A stretch of DNA of 64,000 nucleotides from Desulfofundulus australicus DSM 11792 (GTDB lineage Bacteria > Bacillota > Desulfotomaculia > Desulfotomaculales > Desulfovirgulaceae): positions 1-64,000 of the forward strand of contig NZ_FQUW01000011.1 in NCBI RefSeq assembly GCF_900129285.1. The letters are read 5' to 3'. The notes beneath the pieces were generated by a model, which ran no database searches, was not told the DNA's origin, and saw only the letters and a list, made by a program, of their open reading frames with translations. Shown in pieces: positions 50,271-59,219 of the stretch (position 1 is the stretch's first letter; the number at the start of each line of letters is the position of its first letter). The position numbers and the translations under genes are program-made.

Positions 50271-53200
50271 CTAATACCTCCCCGGACCGGCAAAGGAAAG
50301 ACGTGAAGAATGATCATCCTGCATATCCTCAATTCCGGTAACGATACCTTTTTCCCCGCGTAGCAAAAGATTCCCCACCAGAGGATTCTTTGCCAGTAAC
50401 TTCAGCAAGTTCTTAACCTGTGTTTCCGGCATATTATCTATTTTATTTAGAACCTGCGGAAAGGCTTTCCTTTGATAATAATCGTTTAACCAATGATTTA
50501 CCAGCTCATTTACTTTATTTAACCTTTCGTGCCAGTTGAAAACATCTTCCCCTAAGTGATCGTAGAGAAACTGTTTTAAATCTTCTACGTCTCCCTTTTC
50601 CTGAAAGAGCTCTTTATAATCTTTAGCTACAAAGGACAAAAACTTATCATTTATAAAACTTTCCTGGTCAAGCATTTTTATCTCTTCAGCGTGTTCTCGT
50701 AAGAAATCTAAAGCTTCTTGAAGCTCGTCCTGCGTTTTTGTTTCCGGATGATTTACCAGAGAAAACAATTTCGCGTACTCCGGTCCTTCCAGTACCCATC
50801 GAACAGGAACCTTCTGTTTCCTGCTCCAGGAGGACGGTGTTTCGCTTTGGGTTAGCGACATCCATTCTTCCTTTAATTTTTGTAGCAATTTACGCTTACC
50901 CAATGCGTCGATCTTGCTCTGCACAATCCTTTTGATTTCTTCTAGGTTGTTTTCACTACTTAGCTCCGGCAATTCTCTATAGATTTCTTGAGCTTCAGAG
51001 AAAGTTATGTCCTGCCCCAGATTATTTCTTATCCAGCGTTGCAAAGCTCCCGTTTGATTTTTAAGTGCCTGTCGAATTTCATGTTTTGCTGCTTTTAATT
51101 GCTCGGCCAGTGCAATTTTCTTACCAAAACCCCTTCCCCGGGTGGAAATTAATTCATCAAGATCGCTAAAAATCCTTTTTATGGAAATGTCATCTACTTC
51201 AGCCAAAATTTTCAAAGGAAGCTTTCCTGCTTTTAGCCATGAATCGTTAAAATAATTAATTGCCTTTTCAAAATCCTGGTTTTCGGCTGCACACAGTTGA
51301 TTGAGGGCTTCGAGAAGTTCCAATTCCGCATACAACTCCGGCAGGCGGCTGGAAACCTGACTTTCTTGCCAGAGCCAGCTTTCTTCATTTAAAGTCAATC
51401 TTAACCTTCTCATAAAAGATGGCAAATCGATTTTCAGACGTTCCAGCATTTCCAGCAGGCCAGGCTGCTTTTCGGCGAAGAAATTTTTCATCCCGGCGGC
51501 AAAATTCTCCCTGGAAACCAATTCTTTCAACCTTGCCTTCATTTTAATAAGAGAATTAACGAGATCCTTCAACTGGTTGCCGCCTAAATTCAGATTTTCG
51601 TTTTCTGAAACACTTAACATGGCTCCGAGTTTATAAATAACGTTATTTAAATCCTCAAGATCAGGGTCATTTTTCTTTAACACATATTGTAGAGCCCAGA
51701 TCGGATAACCCATTGCCGTAAGGCTGTTGCGCAGTGCCTTTCTTGCTTCCTCCGGATATGCTGTACTCTCGGTAGGTAAGCCAAAGATTTCCCGGATAAG
51801 TTCACAAAACCTTTCACCTTCCGGAGAAGATCGTCGGATCTCATATTCATCACAGCCCCTTCTACCTTTCATAACACCTTCAATCAGTTCTGCCAGCTTA
51901 TTGGGATTTAGAGGAAAACAATTATTTCCATCCCAGTAGTAATACCCCTGCCCGTAATCTCTGAGCAGGCATCCCAGCAGGGTAATGGCTACCGGTGAAG
52001 GTACCAAACCATACGGAGGAGCCTGGAGGGTTTCCCAGATTTCCATTAATCTAACGTTTTCATCAGTCGCAAAAATCCGTTCAATTTCCTGCTTCATCCG
52101 GCTTAAGAAGTGTTCCGGTTTTTTAACAAAACCGTCTCCTTCCCAAAAGCCCTCTTTTTTCAATTCAAAAACCAGCGATTTATAGGGCTCGATAATATTT
52201 GTTTTAATCCCTAATCCAATCTCCGCACCAACCTTGCCATAACTTGTTGCATAAAGGGTATTGACCTGGGTTAATTGCTCGGGACCACAAGGAAAAACTT
52301 TTGTAGCTAATTGCTGAAAGTATTTTTTATAACCCGCTTGACCGATTATCTCAATTTCCTCTCCCCCAAAATACCCTTTATGTTTGAGAAGGGACACTTT
52401 TGTCAACCAATTCTCCACTATGTTTTTCATTTGCTGGGCATAATACTTTGCATTATCACGATCGTTTTCATCGCTACAGTATTTCTGGTGCGCCTTATAA
52501 TCTATCCATTCCTCCCATTTTTTCTGGCTGAAAGGAGCCTGGAGCACCAGGTAGGCAGCGCGCTCAGATCTTCCGGATAACTGCGCCGCGAGGGATTCGG
52601 CTTCTTCCAGCTGCCCCTCATCCTGCACCACCACCAGCACATTGCCTATTTGATAGGGTTCCAGTGCCGGTTCAACCCGCTCCCTCCTGAATTTCAACTC
52701 CTTCAAAGAAACCACCGTTAATTTCTGCCGGCGGGACGCCGCCCCATCAAGGGCAAAGATCTTTACCAGTTGATTTCCAATTTCCCCAGTGGGCGTAATA
52801 ATCTTTTCAAAAGGAAAGGCTGCCTTAAACTGTTTCCTTATATCTTCCAGTTTTCTTTCATCCACAGGCCGGGAAGGAATGGTGAATCTTTCTCCTGAAG
52901 CAGTGGAAAGGGAGCGAATAAAATCCCCTTTCTTCAAATTTTGAATGATGTCTTTCAACCTTTCTGCAACCGGTGTATCTGCAAATAGCAACTCCAGGCT
53001 TGCCCTGGTAGGTTGCAGCAAGAATATTTCCCCCGGCATCTGCCGCTCCAGAGCAAAAAGAAGCATCAAAACTTTAAATACTTTCCTTTCATTTTCTCCC
53101 CCGATAAAATCTAGACGTGAATGATAATATCCCATGATATCCCGGATCCGTTCGGTAAGTTCGGGATTATCATCCCGGAAAAAATAATCCCACAAAATAT

Positions 53201-54476
53201 CGGCAGTCAACCAGAACCAGTTATTTTGGGGATAATTCTTTATAAACTGGATAAATGAATTATCCACATCTTCTTTTAAAAACCGAAACAGGGTTCTCTG
53301 GCTGGAACTAAACTGCCGGGAAATGGTGGCCAGCAAAAAGGCCGCAAAGGGATGCAGGGGAATGAGGCCCTTAAAGTCCTCCATGCGCGCTTCATCACCC
53401 AGGAGGCTTACGGTTGCCCTTTGCACCCGGCTCCATAAGCTTTCTTTCTTGATTTCCCATTGCTGTTGCGCATCCTTTTTCACTTCGATGGCGTTAGCCA
53501 TTAGCTGATAGGCCGTTACCGGTTTCATCTCAAAATGAAAGTTATGAAAACGTTCCAGGAGCCTATTCTTTGTGTCTTCATCTATTCTCTGGAACGTTTG
53601 CGGTGATTTGTGTGTAATTAAAAAAAGGTAAAAAGGGGATTCCGCAGTTGCGTGGGCCAGTTCCTGCAAAGTCGAAGTGGCAATGTTATGGGTAAAGAAG
53701 TCAGTAAATTCGTCCCAGATGAAGAGGATACCCGCCAGAGAATTTTGCCGGATGATCTCCTTCAGCCAGTTCTTTATACTCTGCGGGTCATCCTGCACTA
53801 TAAAGCCTTCATTTTCGAGAACCCGGGCGACCCTTTCCACCAGGTTCACCGTCTGTTCAACATCACCTGCTTTAAGCTTGTCCAATACGTCTTCTGCAGA
53901 GGAAAAATCGAGAAACTTTCCCCTGTATCGTTCAAAGGCTTTCGGCCAGTCAAAGGTACTCCGGGGATCGGCAAGCTTTCGGACAACAGCGTCGTAAAGG
54001 GTTTCCCCGGTAACATCGCCGTATCCCTTTTCCTTCAGTTTTTCTTTAATCCCCTGCTGAATTTCCACCAGCAGTTTTAAGGAAGAGGTGATATGGGCAG
54101 AACCGGAACGGTAGACGACCAGGTAACGCCCTCTTTCCCGCAGGGCTTTTAATCGTGGCCAGAGTTCGAGCAGTTTCTGGTGCTTGCGGAAATAATCCTC
54201 CACTTCTGCAAGGTCGTCTTCCAGCAGGTGCTTTAAAACAAAGGCTGCAAAAGTTTTCCCCGTCCCGTATGCTCCGTGCATCCACAAGGATAACTTATCT
54301 TTAGCGCTGCCGCGCTCCAAAGCCCGGATCATCCCATGTAAGATTTCCCGCAACCCCCCGTGGGGGATAAAAAACTTCCACGCGGCCGGCTGGTTGCGGT
54401 CCTGTTCCTCGGAAAAGACCGGAATAAAATCTTTCCTCACTTCCAAATAGTCAGCATAGAGCCACATGCCCACCAC
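50271..54476 (-). CDS. brxC: BREX ATPase BrxC
   Basis: 1401 residues, the long BrxC/PglY class. Walker A GAYGTGKT is at 68-75 and a Walker B-like FIWDEFTDFF near 265. The middle and C-terminal parts are long, charged and helical, with probable coiled coils (about 1100-1300). BrxC is an essential BREX core ATPase of unknown detailed mechanism. It begins shortly after the DUF4007 remnant and is followed at once by pglZ. GC content is low. Confidence 0.9.
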   Translation of the reverse strand: MVGMWLYADYLEVRKDFIPVFSEEQDRNQPAAWKFFIPHGGLREILHGMIRALERGSAKDKLSLWMHGAYGTGKTFAAFVLKHLLEDDLAEVEDYFRKHQKLLELWPRLKALRERGRYLVVYRSGSAHITSSLKLLVEIQQGIKEKLKEKGYGDVTGETLYDAVVRKLADPRSTFDWPKAFERYRGKFLDFSSAEDVLDKLKAGDVEQTVNLVERVARVLENEGFIVQDDPQSIKNWLKEIIRQNSLAGILFIWDEFTDFFTHNIATSTLQELAHATAESPFYLFLITHKSPQTFQRIDEDTKNRLLERFHNFHFEMKPVTAYQLMANAIEVKKDAQQQWEIKKESLWSRVQRATVSLLGDEARMEDFKGLIPLHPFAAFLLATISRQFSSSQRTLFRFLKEDVDNSFIQFIKNYPQNNWFWLTADILWDYFFRDDNPELTERIRDIMGYYHSRLDFIGGENERKVFKVLMLLFALERQMPGEIFLLQPTRASLELLFADTPVAERLKDIIQNLKKGDFIRSLSTASGERFTIPSRPVDERKLEDIRKQFKAAFPFEKIITPTGEIGNQLVKIFALDGAASRRQKLTVVSLKELKFRRERVEPALEPYQIGNVLVVVQDEGQLEEAESLAAQLSGRSERAAYLVLQAPFSQKKWEEWIDYKAHQKYCSDENDRDNAKYYAQQMKNIVENWLTKVSLLKHKGYFGGEEIEIIGQAGYKKYFQQLATKVFPCGPEQLTQVNTLYATSYGKVGAEIGLGIKTNIIEPYKSLVFELKKEGFWEGDGFVKKPEHFLSRMKQEIERIFATDENVRLMEIWETLQAPPYGLVPSPVAITLLGCLLRDYGQGYYYWDGNNCFPLNPNKLAELIEGVMKGRRGCDEYEIRRSSPEGERFCELIREIFGLPTESTAYPEEARKALRNSLTAMGYPIWALQYVLKKNDPDLEDLNNVIYKLGAMLSVSENENLNLGGNQLKDLVNSLIKMKARLKELVSRENFAAGMKNFFAEKQPGLLEMLERLKIDLPSFMRRLRLTLNEESWLWQESQVSSRLPELYAELELLEALNQLCAAENQDFEKAINYFNDSWLKAGKLPLKILAEVDDISIKRIFSDLDELISTRGRGFGKKIALAEQLKAAKHEIRQALKNQTGALQRWIRNNLGQDITFSEAQEIYRELPELSSENNLEEIKRIVQSKIDALGKRKLLQKLKEEWMSLTQSETPSSWSRKQKVPVRWVLEGPEYAKLFSLVNHPETKTQDELQEALDFLREHAEEIKMLDQESFINDKFLSFVAKDYKELFQEKGDVEDLKQFLYDHLGEDVFNWHERLNKVNELVNHWLNDYYQRKAFPQVLNKIDNMPETQVKNLLKLLAKNPLVGNLLLRGEKGIVTGIEDMQDDHSSRLSFAGPGRY

Positions 54477-54523
54477 TCCTCGGGAATATATTTGGCAAGC
54501 AAGCGATCCCCGGTCACCTCAAA

Positions 54524-55187
54524 CTATTTTTGCCCGTGGCAAAGTAGCTGGCCCAGCACATATTTCTGCGCACAGCCAAAAATGACCCAGGGCCAGAGGA
54601 GATTCTCCCTTATTTCCAAACTTTCTCTTTTCTCCTGCTCAAAAAGGCGGCAGGCAGCAAAACAAAGGGCTTCCACGGAAGGATATACGTGGCCCTTTCG
54701 CTGCACACGACGCGGTCGCAAAGGTAAAACCTCCCCCTGGTTGATTTCCCTGCCCAACGGCGTTCTTTCCAGGAGGCCTACCAGTTCCATGACGGCATTG
54801 TTGATTGTCCTTAAAGCCAAACGGGGAACATAAAAAAGTAATTGTTCTCTAATTTCTCCTGTTGTCCAGGTGCCCAGGCCGAGTTCCTGCACGTACCAGG
54901 CAGCGGTGGGAAAATTAAAGACCACGTTCACCCAGAGCAACTCCCAGGGCAGGATTTCCTCCAGGCCATACTCCCGGAAAAGCGCCGCCAGAAAAGGTTT
55001 CCTTTCCCCGTTTATCCTGCAAACCGGTGGTCCTCAGCCACACTTTGAAAGACTGTACCTGGCGGTTGCCTAATAACCCGCTGAGTTCCCACTCCTGCTG
55101 TTCTTGTAAATAGAGCTCCAGCCACTCCTTGCGTAAACCGAAATGCTGGTGTCTCGACCAACCTGTAACTTTCTCTTTACCCGCCAA
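54524..55187 (-). pseudogene. Stand-alone DUF4007 gene interrupted by a +1 frameshift
   Basis: A TTG start at 55187 overlaps the brxP stop (GAGGTG upstream). The first frame encodes WSRHQHFGLRKEWLELY and LLGNRQ..FKVWLR; about residue 60 it leaves coding. One base on, the second frame reads PFLAALFREYGLEEILPWELLWV and continues to 54524 with LVGLLERTPLGREINQG. Together they give about 220 residues parallel to the C-terminal DUF4007 domain of BrxP (NRYQTFGMRKAWLEEY, LVGLLRDTPLGGELGLG). The shift falls near 54998-55012 in a G4A3G2A3 tract. It could be a broken gene, a sequencing error or programmed frameshifting. Confidence 0.7.
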
Positions 55188-57471
55188 GCTCCAGCACCTC
55201 GATTGATGAACGGCTCTGGTCCAGGTATATGTTATCCAGATCCCTAACCAGTTCCACAGAAAGCCATCTCTCCCAGCGGGAGGAAATGGCCCGCAGCATC
55301 CCGGCCAACCGGTCCCGGGACAACCCAAAAAGCGCATGGGGACCCTCCGGCGCCCCGTTCAGCAGTTCCGAAAGGGAGAAACCGTGCCGGCCAACCCTTT
55401 CTGCATAACGGTAAAGGGAGTACAAAACGGCCAGGGCGGGAACACTCTCCCAACCGCGCTTGGTGATGGTCGTTAGCTTTCCCTTAGTTTGTACAATCCC
55501 CAAACCCAGCTCACCACCCAGGGGGGTGTCTCTCAATAAACCGACTAGGGTAGTAATGGCGTTTTCGCGTGACCTTTTTGCTAGATTTTCGTCCAAAAAC
55601 TCTACTAGTTCTTCTTTCAAATAACTGCTATCCCAGGGTACATTATGTAGATACCAGTCAACCAAAATAGAGTTCCTAGCCAGGTTGGTCCAGATCACGG
55701 CCCAGGTTAAAGGATTTTCCGTCCCCCATTCCCTCAATCTTTCCCCAAGTAATGTTATTCTGGTACCCGTCACTATTTCCGCTTCCCGCAGCCACACCCG
55801 CATGGCCTCAAACTGCCTGTTGCCCAGGCTGTTTTCATACCACCATTTTTCCGGGTCGCGAAAATACTCTTCCAGCCAGGCTTTCCTCATCCCAAACGTT
55901 TGGTACCTGTTCAGCCCCTTCAAACCCCTACCTCCCCTGCTTATGGCTAAAGACTTGGCCGCCAGACACCCCTTTTCTACAAAAGTAAGACAGGCCGCAC
56001 AGTGAATACAATGGTCTTCAGCAATTTTTACCGTATCGTTTATCTGCAGGGCCCCCGTCGGGCATTCCACCTCACAACTGCGGCAGTGATTACAGTAAGC
56101 TGCTTTGTTGGCCGCAGCCCGCAAATGGCTCAAGAAAAAACGGTCTGCCCGGTCTATATTCCGCAGGCTGACTTCCACACCTTCATCATGTCTTTTAATC
56201 CGGAAGGGATAACCCACGGACCCGTTTTCAATCCTCCCCCGGCCATCCCCTTCCCTGACCAGAGATCCCAGAGTCTTCGCCCATTCCACCCACTCTTCCC
56301 GGGGCCGGCGGATGAAAAAGGTGACAGTTTTTTTTCCGCCGGTCTCCAGCACGCCGGTGCCCCCGGTATCCATATCGCGACCGCCGGCGCGTACTCTCCA
56401 CTCCCTTTCTTTTATAAATTTTTCTATTTCATTCTCAGAAACGTTTTTTTGACGTGCATAATCCCGTAATATAGCCAAAAACTTATCAACTTCATTCCGA
56501 AAAACTAGCCAGGTTATTTGATTTGTCCACTTGGAGGATAAAGGGCATACCGCACACCCTACTCTAACCAGCCCGTACCGGTACGCCCGGTTAAAGAAAA
56601 TGTTTCTCTTAAACAAATAAAGAAAAATCTCCCCGCTACTCCAGTTCAACAAAGGGCTGGCATTGATCTGGGTATTATGCTTGCTCCCTTCGGAAACCAG
56701 GGAATACTTCTGGCGCATCAAACTTTCTTCCCAGCGCACCCCGTCAAAAACCAGCGCCTTTACAGAAGGTTTACCCACCAGCTCTCTTAAACACAAAAGG
56801 GTGGGAACGGATTTATGAACCGTGCAGCACCAGCGGTGAACCCTGCTGGGCGGACCGAATTCCCGCCAGGTGGTTTGCGCATCTTTTTCCGCCCGTGCCG
56901 TGTAAAAATAAAGGTGTTTCCACCTTTGCCGGGCTTTTTCCAATGCATCGTAAGTCGCGCTTATTTCCATGGTGGTATCGCTAAAGATGACCACAAACTC
57001 ACCGGGAGAAAGCGCCCTCTGCACCAGGTCAAGGAGTACCAGGGAATCCTTCCCGCCGCTAAAGGCCACGGCAGCGGCATCCACCTTCGGTCGATACTTT
57101 TTGTAAGTATCCCAAATAGATTCTATGGCCTGCTGGACCAACCCTTCCAGCAACAGGGAATTTTTCGCCAGCATGGTTTTAACTTTAACGGGCTGTAGAT
57201 GAAGGTTTTTTTCATGAAATTCAATCTCCGGATTTTCAAAAAAACCCCCTCCCTTTGCCTCGGCGACCAGTTCACCCCGGTAGAAATAGCGCCGCCCCGG
57301 AGTGGCCCAGAGCAGGGGTTCCTCAACTTGCGCATAGGACCAGTGCCTGTTAAACCCCAGCAGATCCAGCTCTTCAAAAAAAACGGGGCGTATCTCCCCC
57401 CTGATCACTTCACTTTTTGATTCAGTTAGCAAAATGCCACCGGTTTCCTTATCCCAGAGGATGTCGTACAT
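55177..57471 (-). CDS. brxP: BREX type 4 protein BrxP: PP-loop PAPS-reductase-like, 2x[4Fe-4S], DUF4007
   Basis: 764 residues. An N-terminal region of about 130 residues is followed by a PAPS-reductase PP-loop domain with SGGKDS (138-143), RWCCTVHK (about 213-220) and a Cys pair in VGCAVCP (near 305-309). A ferredoxin module follows, with Cys 460, 463, 466, 470 and 488, 491, 494. The C-terminal 245 residues are a DUF4007 domain. The chemistry is probably ATP-dependent activation and sulfur or thiolation transfer, as in DndC, but no substrate is proven. It is the defining gene of type 4 BREX, upstream of brxC-pglZ-brxL. Confidence 0.88.
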   Translation of the reverse strand: MYDILWDKETGGILLTESKSEVIRGEIRPVFFEELDLLGFNRHWSYAQVEEPLLWATPGRRYFYRGELVAEAKGGGFFENPEIEFHEKNLHLQPVKVKTMLAKNSLLLEGLVQQAIESIWDTYKKYRPKVDAAAVAFSGGKDSLVLLDLVQRALSPGEFVVIFSDTTMEISATYDALEKARQRWKHLYFYTARAEKDAQTTWREFGPPSRVHRWCCTVHKSVPTLLCLRELVGKPSVKALVFDGVRWEESLMRQKYSLVSEGSKHNTQINASPLLNWSSGEIFLYLFKRNIFFNRAYRYGLVRVGCAVCPLSSKWTNQITWLVFRNEVDKFLAILRDYARQKNVSENEIEKFIKEREWRVRAGGRDMDTGGTGVLETGGKKTVTFFIRRPREEWVEWAKTLGSLVREGDGRGRIENGSVGYPFRIKRHDEGVEVSLRNIDRADRFFLSHLRAAANKAAYCNHCRSCEVECPTGALQINDTVKIAEDHCIHCAACLTFVEKGCLAAKSLAISRGGRGLKGLNRYQTFGMRKAWLEEYFRDPEKWWYENSLGNRQFEAMRVWLREAEIVTGTRITLLGERLREWGTENPLTWAVIWTNLARNSILVDWYLHNVPWDSSYLKEELVEFLDENLAKRSRENAITTLVGLLRDTPLGGELGLGIVQTKGKLTTITKRGWESVPALAVLYSLYRYAERVGRHGFSLSELLNGAPEGPHALFGLSRDRLAGMLRAISSRWERWLSVELVRDLDNIYLDQSRSSIEVLELGG

Positions 57472-57675
57472 AATTCAAAACCCCATTTAGTTTAATGATT
57501 GTGTTATCTCTTTTTCCAGCTATTCGACAAATGGCACGTTTTTTCCTCTTCTAAGGAATGCCATATTATCCTGTCTATACAATAATTTTATAAATTATCC
57601 AGTATAAATCAATGAGATTCTAAGCTAAATTACTTAATGGTATTGCATGGTAGTGCATATGTTCGAATCAAAAAC

Positions 57676-57740
57676 CAAAAAAACTGGTAGCAGAAAAAAC
57701 AACCGGCAGCACCATTAATGCTTGATCTTCCCGGCTACCA
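57676..57740 (-). terminator. Terminator between the sigma-like gene and brxP
   Basis: TGGTAGC (57734-57740 complement) pairs with GCTACCA (57685-57691 complement), enclosing a second AGCCGG/CTGCCGG pairing, followed by GTTTTTTT. The AT-rich remainder of 57472-57675 probably contains the BREX promoter; I find no consensus one. Confidence 0.6.
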
Positions 57741-57761
57741 CTTGCTTAAATTATCTGATAA

Positions 57762-58091
57762 TTAAATGTAGTTTCTCTCAAGCCGCCCCCACAGTTTTCT
57801 GGCCCTTGCCCGTGCCCTGGATATATGAACACGTACCAGGTTTACTGAAATTCCTTTCATCATGGCAATTTCTCGAGCATTTCTACCTTCCATAAGATAA
57901 AATAAAATTTCCCGGTCGTTTTTGGATAATGAAGGGTGATTCAGAAAATCCCGAACCTCAATGTTAACGTGATCTGCTTCATCCAATGAAGGAAAAACTA
58001 CTTCTCTAAAATCATGTTGTTCTTCAACACATCTACTTTTACGCAAAATCAGTTCAGCCACCATTGGATCCTTTTGCATTTGCGTTGCCAT
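57762..58091 (-). CDS. Sigma-70 region 4-like DNA-binding protein
   Basis: 109 residues from ATG at 58091, preferred because GGAGGAGG lies just upstream; a start 11 codons earlier is possible. The C-terminal half, LSKNDREILFYLMEGRNAREIAMMKGISVNLVRVHISRARARARKLW, split here by function, shows the region-4 helix-turn-helix (about residues 60-105), but region 2 is absent. It may regulate the BREX operon, which begins about 290 bases downstream on the same strand. The name is structural only. Confidence 0.65.
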   Translation of the reverse strand: MATQMQKDPMVAELILRKSRCVEEQHDFREVVFPSLDEADHVNIEVRDFLNHPSLSKNDREILFYLMEGRNAREIAMMKGISVNLVRVHISRARARARKLWGRLERNYI

Positions 58092-58152
58092 TTTTCTTTT
58101 CCTCCTCCTCGCCGGGGTAGCCATCCGGTCTATCCCGGGGTATACTTTATAG

Positions 58153-58216
58153 ATTTTAAGGCAAGCTTATTTTGAGGCGATTTTTTCCCATATCTCCCCA
58201 ACGCTTGCCTTAAAAT
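58153..58216. repeat. 14-bp inverted repeat at the island edge
   Basis: ATTTTAAGGCAAGC (58153-58166) pairs perfectly with GCTTGCCTTAAAAT (58203-58216) around 36 bases. It lies between the BREX island and larB. The rest of 58092-58380 shows nothing else clear. Confidence 0.7.
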
Positions 58217-58380
58217 CCTTTCACCTATATAAATTGGCTAACCCTGCCAATAATTTCAGGCTAACAAAAAATTTTTTCATCACCACTCGCTACCTTTTCA
58301 GGTGTACTATCCGATTGACCAGAAAAGTCACTACATCCAGAGGGAGATATAACCCTGCTGAATATACGATATTCCCATCA

Positions 58381-59142
58381 TCATTCCGGCCTCGCCATCA
58401 GGCGGGTGATGGCAGTGGCCAGGGCGGCGGCACCAAAACCGTTGTCGATATTAACCACGCCAATACCGGAAGCGCAGCTGTTCAACATGGTGAGCAGGGC
58501 GGCCAGGCCGTGAAAACTGGCCCCGTAGCCGATGCTGGTGGGTACGGCAATCACCGGCTGCTCCGCCAGCCCGGCCACCACGCTGGCCAGCGCTCCCTCC
58601 ATCCCCGCCACCACGATGATCACGTGCGCCCACCGGATCAGGTCCAGCTTATCCAGCAGGCGGTGGATGCCGGCCACCCCCACATCGTAACAGCGGCGCA
58701 CGTGGTTGCCCATTACTTCGGCAGTCACGGCCGCTTCCTCGGCCACCGGGAGATCGGCGGTTCCCGCCGACATCACCAGCACGTTACCTTTGGGCTGTGG
58801 GCGCTCCCCGCGGTACACCACAATGGTGCGCGCCAGCTCCGAGTAAACGGCGTCGGGGAAAACGGCCCGCACCGCTTCATACACCTCCCGGCCGGCCCGG
58901 GTGGCCAGGACCGTCCGGTTGTTCCCGCAAAGCCTGCGCACAATCTCCACCACCTGCCCGGTGGTCTTGCCCTGGCAGAAAACCACTTCCGGGAAGCCCT
59001 TGCGCAGGGCCCGGTGGTGATCCACCTTGGCAAACCCCAGGTCCTCGTAGGGCAGGGTTCTGAGCTTTTCTATGGCCGCATCCACTTCCAGGCGCCCCTG
59101 GCGCACATCTTCGAGCAGCAGGCGCAATTCTTCCCTGGTCAT
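58381..59142 (-). CDS. larB: Nickel-pincer cofactor biosynthesis protein LarB
   Basis: 253 residues. The C-terminal two-thirds is an AIR-carboxylase (PurE)-like domain with GNVLVMSAGTADLPVAEEA, VAGMEGALASVVAGL and VPTSIGYGASFHGLAALLTMLN. LarB carboxylates and hydrolyses nicotinic acid adenine dinucleotide to make the precursor of the Ni-pincer cofactor of lactate racemase. LarC and LarE are not in the window. It follows moeA genes and precedes the BREX island. Confidence 0.92.
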   Translation of the reverse strand: MTREELRLLLEDVRQGRLEVDAAIEKLRTLPYEDLGFAKVDHHRALRKGFPEVVFCQGKTTGQVVEIVRRLCGNNRTVLATRAGREVYEAVRAVFPDAVYSELARTIVVYRGERPQPKGNVLVMSAGTADLPVAEEAAVTAEVMGNHVRRCYDVGVAGIHRLLDKLDLIRWAHVIIVVAGMEGALASVVAGLAEQPVIAVPTSIGYGASFHGLAALLTMLNSCASGIGVVNIDNGFGAAALATAITRLMARPE

Positions 59143-59173
59143 CAGTCATCGGTCCCTTTCCCTGAAAACCGGG

Positions 59174-59210
59174 AAATGCGGTGCTTCACTTCACAATGAG
59201 CACCGCATTT
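59174..59210 (-). terminator. Hairpin between moeA and larB
   Basis: AAATGCGGTGC/GCACCGCATTT, 11 bp, 15-base loop; the T run is weak, so it could be a terminator or processing site. Confidence 0.5.
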
Positions 59211-59219
59211 CTTACCATA

